From positions 1 through 10,197 of the forward strand of contig JAICSB010000081.1 of NCBI GenBank assembly GCA_025937115.1: a DNA stretch of 10,197 nucleotides, in the 5' to 3' direction. The stretch is from Pseudonocardiaceae bacterium (GTDB lineage: Bacteria > Actinomycetota > Actinomycetes > Mycobacteriales > Pseudonocardiaceae). A program made the position numbers and the translations under genes. This document shows positions 1-5,044 of this stretch, piece by piece. The notes beneath the pieces are model-generated. The model was given only the letters and a program-made list of their open reading frames with translations, was not told where the DNA came from and ran no database searches. The number at the start of each line of letters is the position of its first letter. Positions within the stretch are counted from its first letter, which is position 1.

Positions 1-174
1 ACCCCGACCCCGACCCCGACCACCGAGCTCATCGACCGCTGGTGCTCGCGGGCTAGCCGCTCCCGACTCCCCGCGTTCGTCAAGGTCGCCAAGACCATCC
101 GCAAGTTCCGCGACGGCATCCTCGCCGCCATCCGCCTTAAGATCAACAATGGTCGGGTCGAAGGACTCATGTAA
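1..174 (+). pseudogene. ISL3-family transposase, C-terminal part, 5' piece of a gene split by an IS110 element
   Basis: Frame 1 is open from the window edge and encodes a DDE transposase C-terminus of ISL3 type: RWCSRASRSRLPAFVKVAKT, then an IRKFRDGILAAIRLKINNGR segment and VEGL, followed by an artificial Met-stop created by the inserted DNA. ISL3 transposases continue after NNGRVEGL with NN.VRLI.RRAYGFH, and exactly that sequence resumes at 2172. The gene is therefore interrupted, not ended, at about 169. The first 21 bases are a GACCCC tandem repeat read as Thr-Pro repeats, which belongs to the coding sequence. The catalytic core lies outside the window. The family call is secure from the C-terminal signature; the exact IS name is not known to me. 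Confidence 0.85.
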
Positions 175-199
175 AGGGCTCCGGCGCTTGATCGGCCCG

Positions 200-395
200 G
201 GGTTCCAGGGTTGCATGAGCATCCCGGCTGGTTCGGTGGGTGGCGTTGAGTAGAACTCTGAGGGAGGGCGGCGGAGTGTCGTCGTGTGGAGCCTCGTGTT
301 GTTGATTGCCACCGCTGGTCTGGCCACGGATGAGGGAAGTGGGTCGGCCCTGTGAGGTCGGGCCCGGTTGCAGCACATGAGTGGGAGCCGTGATC
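200..395 (+). ncRNA. Predicted IS110 bridge RNA with target-binding and donor-binding loops
   Basis: Read 5' to 3', the left end folds into three units in the order known for IS110 bridge RNAs. First is a 5' stem-loop (GGG 208-210/CCC 223-225 and TGC 212-214/GCA 219-221 around ATGA). Second is a target-binding loop closed by GGTGGC 239-244/GCCACC 308-313, with a distal stem GAGG 260-263/CCTC 292-295 and an inner hairpin 269-273/280-284. Its 5' internal strand holds AGAACTC (252-258; target AGGACTC, one mismatch). Its 3' strand holds GTTGTTGA (298-305), the exact complement of the target TCAACAAC. Third is a donor-binding loop closed by CACGG 325-329/CCGTG 388-392, with inner stem GGCCC 346-350/GGGCC 360-364. 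Its 5' strand holds AGGGAA (333-338), identical to the right end of the element, and its 3' strand holds ACATGA (375-380), complementary to core plus left end TCATGT. RNA ends and promoter are not determined. Architecture is established for the family; this assignment is my manual folding. Confidence 0.72.
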
Positions 396-493
396 AGGTT
401 GCTCGCCACCTTGGGACCGTGGTCGGGGAGAGTTGCCGCCGCCTGCGCGGTCTGGCCGGAGTCAGTGAGTTCCGGTGGATCGGGGAGGTTGGG

Positions 494-1858
494 GTGGAGC
501 GACGGCTGGTTGGTGTGGATCTGGGGATTGCGAGTGCGCACACGGTGCGGGTGCTCGCAGGGGATGGGCGGGAGGTGTGCCGGCGTCGGTGTGAGCCGAC
601 GGTGGCCAGCCTGAGCGTGGTGGAGGCGGCCGCGTTGGTGGGGGCGCCGGTAGGCACGGTGTTGGAGGTGGTGATCAAGCCGACCGGGCCGGCGTGGTTG
701 CCGGTGGCGGTGTTTTTTATCCAGCGTGGGCATCGGGTGTTTAGGGTGTCCTCGGCGAAGGCGGCGGATCTGCGCCGGTTTTTGTCCCGGCACGCCAAGA
801 GCAACGGTATCGACGCGGACACCCTGGCCCGGTTGCCGTTGATCGATCCGGGTGGATTGGCGCCGCTGGAGCTGCCCGGTCCGGAAGCCGCGGCGCTGGA
901 TCGTCGGGTCCGCGCGACCGATCGGTTCACCCAGTTGGGTGCCCAGCACAAGGTGCGGATCAAGGATCTGGTCCGCCAGTTGATGCCTTGTTCCCCGCTG
1001 GGTGGAGATCTCGGGGCCGCCGATCTGGCGGTGCTGGCACGGTGGGCCGACCCGCGGGCCCTGCTCAAGGCGGGTCCGGCCCGGCTGAGGGCGGTGATCG
1101 CGAAGGTCTCCCACGGTCAGCAGGGCGCCGAGCGCGCGCAGGCCTGGCGGGCAGCCGCGGCCGCCGCCGTGGAGCTCTACGCTGATCACCCCGCGGTGGC
1201 CTTCACCGACTTGGCTGCCGAGGTCGCCACCGAGGTCCGGCTGCTGCGGGCGACCCAGGCCGAGCTCGCGGTGCATGCCGAGCAGCGTGACGAGGCCTAC
1301 CGCTGGGTCGATCTGGGTGGGTTGGCCCGCAGCCTGCCCGGTTTCGGGGACATCGGCGCGCCGGTGCTCGTCGCCGGGATGGGCCGGGCCGCCCGGTTCA
1401 GCAGCGGAGCGGCGTTCAAGTCCTTCACCGGGCTGGCCCCACGCGCCTCGGAAACCGGCAACACCGACCGCAAGGGCCAGCCGATGAGCAAGGCCGGGTC
1501 CTCGCTGCTGCGGGTCACCCTGATCCGGGCCGCCGACCACGCCCGCAAACAGGACCCGCAACTGGCCAAGATCTACCACACCCAGATGGTCGAGCGCGGC
1601 GCCGAGCACCTCAAAGCACTCTGCGTGGTCGCCGGCACGCTCGCCGAACGCGCCTGGGCGGTGCTGCACCGGCAGATGCCCTATGTCATCTGCGACACCC
1701 ACGGGGGCCCGGTCACCCCCCAGGAGGCCACCCAGATCATCGCTGAGCACTTCACCGTCCCGATCGAGGTCCGCCGTCGACGCCGCGGCACCAAAACCCC
1801 GAAACCGAGGAAGCCTCGGGTGGGGAAGGCCCCTCAGCAAGCCCACACCGGGGCATGA
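494..1858 (+). CDS. IS110-family transposase (bridge-RNA-guided recombinase)
   Basis: The 454-residue protein begins with the RuvC-like DEDD domain (RLVGVDLGIASAHTV, Asp9; Glu58 in LEVVIKPTG; Asp107 in NGIDADTLA). A linker and coiled region follow, then the Transposase_20 domain (LARSLPGFGDIGAPVLVAGM, FKSFTGLAPRASETG, DRKGQPMSKAGSSLLR). IS110 recombinases cut and rejoin DNA with a C-terminal serine, here probably Ser319 in the ASETG segment, guided by the bridge RNA. The GTG start at 494 is chosen because GGGAGG lies 6 bases upstream, the catalytic domain begins only nine residues later, and the alternative TTG 368 and ATG 377 starts fall inside the predicted donor-binding loop. A 496-residue version from 368 cannot be excluded. 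The first acidic position of the usual D-x-x-D-A motif is Asn104, which could be a subgroup trait or a damaged active site. The C-terminus is Lys/Arg-rich. Confidence 0.9.
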   Translation: MERRLVGVDLGIASAHTVRVLAGDGREVCRRRCEPTVASLSVVEAAALVGAPVGTVLEVVIKPTGPAWLPVAVFFIQRGHRVFRVSSAKAADLRRFLSRHAKSNGIDADTLARLPLIDPGGLAPLELPGPEAAALDRRVRATDRFTQLGAQHKVRIKDLVRQLMPCSPLGGDLGAADLAVLARWADPRALLKAGPARLRAVIAKVSHGQQGAERAQAWRAAAAAAVELYADHPAVAFTDLAAEVATEVRLLRATQAELAVHAEQRDEAYRWVDLGGLARSLPGFGDIGAPVLVAGMGRAARFSSGAAFKSFTGLAPRASETGNTDRKGQPMSKAGSSLLRVTLIRAADHARKQDPQLAKIYHTQMVERGAEHLKALCVVAGTLAERAWAVLHRQMPYVICDTHGGPVTPQEATQIIAEHFTVPIEVRRRRRGTKTPKPRKPRVGKAPQQAHTGA

Positions 1859-1960
1859 CAAGTCAGACACCCCACAGGAGCGTCGACGAACGAGGCGACC
1901 TTCCCCGCATCCGATCGTGCGCGCGTCCCCACGAGCCGGTCAAGCCCCCCACCCAACCGA

Positions 1961-2137
1961 GCGGGTTCGGGCTGCGCGTCACCTAGGGCAGGCCCCCGCC
2001 TGCCCGAAACAGCCTGCCCAGGGACGGCAGAGGCTCACGGGTCAAGGGCGGCCACAGGCCGTCGCGCGTCGCGCAACGATGCGCAGCACCCTTGACGCGG
2101 GAGGGGCCGGCCCGTACACCGCGCAGCCCGAACCCGC
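1961..2137 (+). ncRNA. Candidate structured RNA or DNA segment closed by an 18-bp stem
   Basis: Bases 1961-1978 (GCGGGTTCGGGCTGCGCG) are the exact reverse complement of 2120-2137. Inside this outer stem lie separate local helices: GGGCAGGC 1986-1993/GCCTGCCC 1998-2005 with a CCCC loop; CTGCC 2014-2018/GGCAG 2026-2030; and GTCAAGGG 2041-2048/CCCTTGAC 2089-2096, itself enclosing CGGCC 2049-2053/GGCCG 2057-2061 and GCGC 2071-2074/GCGC 2081-2084. Together these make a multi-branched fold of about 177 nt. The first hairpin could simply be the transposase terminator. Because the fold is symmetric on both strands, the transcribed strand is not known. Function unknown; transcription is not shown by the sequence. 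Confidence 0.45.
1986..2005 (+). terminator. Hairpin downstream of the IS110 transposase gene
   Basis: This is a perfect 8-bp G/C-rich stem (GGGCAGGC/GCCTGCCC) with a CCCC loop, 128 bases after the transposase stop, without a U-tract. A further copy of GCCTGCCC follows at 2012-2019, so alternative pairing is possible. It may act as a U-tract-less actinobacterial terminator or be part of the larger fold around it. Confidence 0.4.
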
Positions 2138-2171
2138 GCCCCCCTGACACCCGATCCCCGATAGGGAATCA

Positions 2172-2281
2172 ACAACCACGTCCGCCTGATCATCCGACGG
2201 GCTTACGGCTTCCACTGCGCCACCGCCGCCCTCGCCTTGGTGATGCTCTCCTGCGGACCGATCACCCCGCGCCTGCCATAG
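2172..2281 (+). pseudogene. ISL3-family transposase, 3' piece after the IS110 insertion
   Basis: After the right IS110 junction the ISL3 reading frame resumes with NNHVRLIIRRAYGFHCATAA and then LALVMLSCGPITPRLP before a TAG at 2279-2281. The RRAYGFHSA-like stretch is the hallmark C-terminus of ISL3 transposases. Joined to the segment ending at 169 it gives a continuous ISL3 end. A few in-frame codons follow the TAG up to a TGA (Glu-His-Pro-Leu-stop), so TAG might be a recent nonsense change of a Gln codon, but this is minor. Without precise excision of the IS110 element the transposase cannot be made. Confidence 0.88.
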
Positions 2282-2358
2282 GAGCACCCGCTCTGACTCG
2301 TCGCGGGGGCGTGGCACTCTGTGGCGTTGACCCAAGCCTGCAGTGGAGGATGCCGCAC

Positions 2359-3714
2359 ATGCCCGAACCCGGCCTGCTGCCCTTCCTTGTGACCAACGTC
2401 GCCGACGATGAGGTCGTGCTTCGCTGCACCGAGCAGGCCGCGATGGCTGATGTGGCCGCGGTCCTGCAGTTGTGCGCGGCGGGCAGGCTGCGCTGTAGTG
2501 AGAAGACGCGCCGGCCCTCGGCCGCCACCGTGGCAGCGGTCGAGCAAGCCCTATGGGCCGGTGACTTCTACAACGGCGAGGCGATGGCCTCGTTCGCCTG
2601 GCCGCTGCTGCTACAGGGGGGCGGACTCGCCGAGCTGGCCGGGAGCAAGATGGTGCTCACCGAGCGCGGGAACAAGGCCCTGCGCACCCCGGCAGCGGAG
2701 ACAATCCGCCACTTATGGCGCCGGTGGGTCACCGCGGGTCTAATCGATGAGTTCAGCCGGATCGACACCATCAAGGGCCAACGCAAGGCCAGAGCGCTCA
2801 CCGCGGTCAAAACCCGTCGCGGCGTGGTCGCCCAGGCGCTCGCGCAGTACTGCCCGGAAGGTCAGTGGGTGGCCATCGAGGAGTTGTTCGCCGCCATGCG
2901 CCGAGGCGGGCACGACCCGGAGGTCTCCCGAGGCACCAACATCTGGAAGCTCTACCTCGACGATCCCGAGCACGGCAGCCTCGGCTACGACGGTCACCAC
3001 GGCTGGGCGGTGCTGCAGGGCCGCTACACCCTGGCCGTCCTGTTCGAATACGCCGCCACGCTAGGGTTAGTCGACGCCGGTTACACCGACCCCGAAGATG
3101 CTCGCGTGGGCGACCTCCCGGACTACCTGGACGACTACTACCAGGGTCCCTTATCGCGCTACGACGGCCTACTCGCGGTGCGGCTGACCCCGCTCGGCTC
3201 CTACGCGCTGGGGCTGAGCACCACCTACCAGCCCAGCCCGACACTCCGGGGCGAGCGCGACGGGATCGAGTTAAAGGTGCTAAACAACCTAGACGTGGTG
3301 GTCACCGGGAAGTTGATGCCCGCCGACACCATGCTGCTCGACGCGTTCGCTGAACGAACCTCCGACCGCGTCTGGACACTGACCACCTCGACCGCCCTCG
3401 CCGCGCTCGACACCGGTCGGCAGTTGGGCGAGCTGGCCACGTTCCTGCACCGTGCTCAACACCAGCTACCCCAGACCGTAACCCAGTTCCTCACCGACCT
3501 CGCCAGCCGTACCAGCCGCCTGTCCAACCACGGGCTGATCCGGCTGATCGAATGCACCGATCCAGCCCTCGCAGTCATGATCGCCCGGGACCGCGCGACC
3601 TCGCAACTATGCCGGCCAGTCGGTGACCGCCACCTCGTCGTACCGGTAGAACACGACACCGCCTTCCGCAAGGCCGTGCAAACCCTCGGCTACGCACTTC
3701 CACCGAACAAGTAG
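2359..3714 (+). CDS. Helicase-associated-domain (XPB/Ssl2-like) protein without a helicase motor
   Basis: The 451-residue protein starts MPEPGLLPFLV at ATG 2359. A GTGGAGG ribosome site at 2344-2349 lies 9-10 bases upstream; ATG 2350 is too close to it. The N-terminal part (about 1-110) is helical, and residues about 90-280 look like winged-helix segments (LAGSKMVLTERGNKAL, then WVAIEELFAAMRRGG). A compact Tyr/Asp-rich segment (YLDDYYQGPLSRYDG) follows. Residues from about 310 (LKVLNNLDVVVTGKLMPADT, LDAFAERTSDRVWTLTTSTA, ALDTGRQLGELATFLHRAQ, then PQTVTQFLTDLASR) match the pattern of the helicase-conserved C-terminal (Helicase_C_3/XPB-Ssl2-like) domain found in actinobacterial helicase-associated proteins. 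No Walker motifs are present, so it presumably works with a partner or as a DNA-binding protein. It lies 78 bases after the ISL3 transposase remnant on the same strand and is undamaged among pseudogenes, which suggests cargo of that transposon. Specific function unknown. Confidence 0.8.
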   Translation: MPEPGLLPFLVTNVADDEVVLRCTEQAAMADVAAVLQLCAAGRLRCSEKTRRPSAATVAAVEQALWAGDFYNGEAMASFAWPLLLQGGGLAELAGSKMVLTERGNKALRTPAAETIRHLWRRWVTAGLIDEFSRIDTIKGQRKARALTAVKTRRGVVAQALAQYCPEGQWVAIEELFAAMRRGGHDPEVSRGTNIWKLYLDDPEHGSLGYDGHHGWAVLQGRYTLAVLFEYAATLGLVDAGYTDPEDARVGDLPDYLDDYYQGPLSRYDGLLAVRLTPLGSYALGLSTTYQPSPTLRGERDGIELKVLNNLDVVVTGKLMPADTMLLDAFAERTSDRVWTLTTSTALAALDTGRQLGELATFLHRAQHQLPQTVTQFLTDLASRTSRLSNHGLIRLIECTDPALAVMIARDRATSQLCRPVGDRHLVVPVEHDTAFRKAVQTLGYALPPNK

Positions 3715-3777
3715 CTCTCCACCCAGTGCACCTGACCAACCCACCCGCAAGATCCCAACCCCCGACCCCCACTAGTA

Positions 3778-3834
3778 ACCCGCAACCCGGTCACCCGGTC
3801 TCCCACAACTGGCGGTGCTCACTAGGTTGCGGGT
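3778..3834 (+). repeat. Inverted repeat ACCCGCAACC/GGTTGCGGGT downstream of the helicase-associated gene
   Basis: Ten-base arms at 3778-3787 and 3825-3834 are perfect inverse complements around a 37-base spacer. Each arm is preceded by the same hexamer CACTAG (3770-3775 and 3820-3825), so a direct repeat is superimposed on the inverted one. It could be a terminator, a remnant of mobile-element ends, or an attachment-type site. Nothing else in 3715-3883 looks coding. Confidence 0.45.
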
Positions 3835-3847
3835 ACCGGTGCTGATG

Positions 3848-3873
3848 GGCGGCCCTCCTGCGTGGGAACCGCC
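3848..3873 (+). terminator. Hairpin GGCGG...CCGCC between convergent genes
   Basis: GGCGG 3848-3852 pairs with CCGCC 3869-3873, and the stem continues CCC 3853-3855/GGG 3864-3866 past an AA bulge. It lies between the plus-strand helicase-associated gene and the minus-strand coupling-protein remnant, a normal place for a bidirectional terminator. The reverse complement GGCGGTTCCCACGC could equally be the outer end of the ISL3-type transposon, because homology of the neighbouring pseudogene starts about 30 bases later. Confidence 0.4.
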
Positions 3874-3883
3874 TAAATGTGTG

Positions 3884-4982
3884 TTATTTCTCAAGGCTTA
3901 CCTGCGCGAGACGCTTGGCCGTGTCGTAGATCAAACCCGTCAGCGCGCAGAATAGCGGAGGGATGGATCCGTAGTCCTTGTGCGCGCCGATGCAGTACAA
4001 CGTCGTGCGGCCGCGCAAGAACTCCTCCGCGTCGAACGGCACGTCGTCGGGACCGAGCTCGACGACTTCACGCGCACCGGGCGAACCCAAAAAATCGAAG
4101 GTCTGCGCCAAGGTCGCGAACACCCGACTCCCCGAAACCGGTCATACGAGTCGAGGATCTGCGAGAGCTTATCTGCCCACCCGCACAGCTCTGGATCATC
4201 GATAGCCATCAGCAGCTTGACCGCCGTACGGTCCTTCGGCTTGTTCGCCCACTCCTCGACTGTCATCAACGAGGCGCCGGCATAAGCGGCGAGCAGCACC
4301 TCGTTTGCTTGGTTCGTCCAAACTCACGGGCGGCTGCGTTGCCCGCTCCCCCGGCCGCCGATCCACTCGATAGGTAGCCGGCGCGGTTGATCGCCGTCGC
4401 ACGGTCCTGGCAACCCGCCACTGGATTCCATCGTAGCGACGACGGCTCGCCGCCCAAACTTTTCGGGTGGAACAGGAACCGGGCCTCGGTTGCGCCGACG
4501 CGCGCTGCAGTGTGCTCGATTACGTCGAACTTCGTGCCCGTCGCGATCACCGGGCCGCGAAAATCCTTGATCATCTCGTTGAGACGGATCGTTTCACCCT
4601 CACCAGGAGATCGCGGTAGGGACCGCCCTTGCGGGCGGTCCCTACCGCGATCCACCAGGAGGCCCCCAAGACGATCTGGCTATCTCCAGCTTCGCCGTAA
4701 TCCTGGTCGTGGCCGCGGGCTCTCAGCTTGGTAACCAAGCGCCACGCTGACTTCATGTACCTGCTTTCTTGAGGTTCTCAATACCGGCCGCGTCCACTTG
4801 GCTGACTTGCGAACGGCACGGGCGCTGAGGTCCGCGTTGACGTGGGCGCGGCTTGCCCAACCTTTGCGCTTGTCGCCCTTAGCCGAGCCCAAGCTGAAAC
4901 CGTGGAGCCTGTAGCCGGGGAATCTTCCTAGGATAATGAAACCCGTGATGAGAATAAAACAAGTTGAGATATAAGAGTCTCA
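3884..4982 (-). pseudogene. VirD4/TraG-type conjugative coupling protein, frameshifted and truncated
   Basis: Type IV coupling proteins are membrane ATPases that feed the relaxase-DNA complex to the conjugation channel. Reading the minus strand downward, fragments in different frames line up with the actinobacterial family. From about 4975 come FILITGFIILG (partial membrane segment), SLGSAKGDKRKGWASRAHVN and DLSARAVRKSAKWTRP. At 4756-4660 come GHDQDYGEAGDSQIVLGA and, after a hairpin insertion, a degenerate P-loop PGEGETIRL. At 4580-4350 come NEMIKDFRGPVIATGTKFDV and LRWNPVAGCQDRATAI. At 4299-4150 come MTVEEWANKPKDRTAVKLLM and SQILDSYDRF. At 4123-3887 come FATLAQTFDFLGSP and LRGRTTLYCIGAHKDYGSIP. 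Homology stops after TAKRLA near 3905, so the Walker B/TraM-recognition end is missing. An in-frame stop at 4980-4982 precedes the surviving N-terminus. The P-loop Lys is Glu. No functional product is possible. Confidence 0.85.
4601..4660. mobile_element. 44-bp perfect hairpin element flanked by 8-bp direct repeats
   Basis: Bases 4609-4628 and 4633-4652 are perfect 20-base inverse complements (arm starts GATCGCGGTAGGGACC) with a TTGC loop. On each side lies CACCAGGA (4601-4608 and 4653-4660), a typical 8-bp target duplication; 9 bp is also possible because a G follows both copies. The insertion falls in the P-loop codons of the coupling-protein pseudogene: removing 52 bases joins ...LGA to PGEGETIRL apart from one extra base. 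The structure is that of a minimal palindromic, non-autonomous insertion, essentially two terminal inverted repeats back to back. No transposase with matching ends is visible in the window. Families making 8-bp duplications include ISL3, IS256, IS6 and IS66; which one moved it cannot be told here. Confidence 0.75.
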
Positions 4983-4994
4983 GCGTGCCCTGTG

Positions 4995-5039
4995 TTATCG
5001 AATGGTTTTATCGATTACGTTGATTTTATATCGATTACG
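4995..5039. repeat. AT-rich tract with repeated ATCGA(T/A)T motifs
   Basis: In a GC-rich region, 4915-5045 is distinctly AT-rich. It carries TTATCGAATGG (from 4995), TTATCGATTACG (5008-5019) and TATATCGATTACG (5027-5039). The tract lies between the regulator remnant and the coupling-protein remnant and could be an old operator, promoter or origin-type repeat. A small inverted repeat TGAGA 4965-4969/TCTCA 4978-4982 lies beside it. No function can be assigned. Confidence 0.35.
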
Positions 5040-5044
5040 GTTAC

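Larger units (their letters stand above)
1859..2168 (+). other. Right non-coding end of the IS110 element
   Basis: About 310 bases separate the transposase stop from the right junction. The frames open across it have no recognisable protein content and I see no gene. It contains nested inverted repeats (listed separately) and ends in AGGGAATCA, the right-end sequence matched by the donor guide. IS110-group elements usually have a short right end, so the length is notable. Confidence 0.7.
170..2171 (+). mobile_element. Complete IS110-family insertion sequence (~2.0 kb) nested in an ISL3 transposase gene
   Basis: The element is bounded by the broken ISL3 gene on both sides. The left junction reads GGACTCA then TGTAAAGGG; the right junction reads AGGGAATCA then ACAACCACG. 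Only the trinucleotide TCA (167-169 and 2169-2171) is common, so the boundary is known to within those three bases. There are no terminal inverted repeats and no longer target duplication, as expected for IS110 elements, which recombine at a short shared core. Inside are a long left non-coding end with a predicted bridge RNA, one transposase gene on the same strand, and an unusually long (~310 bp) structured right end. Excising 170-2171 rejoins GAA GGA CTC AAC AAC CAC in frame (Glu-Gly-Leu-Asn-Asn-His). Confidence 0.9.

Noticed and set aside
1..21. GACCCC tandem repeat at the window edge
   Set aside because: Within the ISL3 coding sequence (Thr-Pro repeat) and too short to treat as a separate element.
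167..1870. Very long minus-strand open frame antisense to the IS110 transposase
   Set aside because: GC-rich third-position bias opens the antisense frame; the translation is low-complexity Pro/Gly/Arg-rich and the plus strand has a clear transposase.
1683..2147. Plus-strand frame overlapping the transposase end and right end
   Set aside because: Pro/Arg-rich product without domains, crossing a strongly structured non-coding region.
3877..4377. Plus-strand frames over the coupling-protein region
   Set aside because: The minus strand carries recognisable coupling-protein motifs throughout; the plus frames are antisense shadows.
4609..4652. Reading the 44-bp palindrome as a transcription terminator
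   Set aside because: It lies inside a gene, is perfectly symmetric and is flanked by exact 8-bp direct repeats, which fits insertion better.
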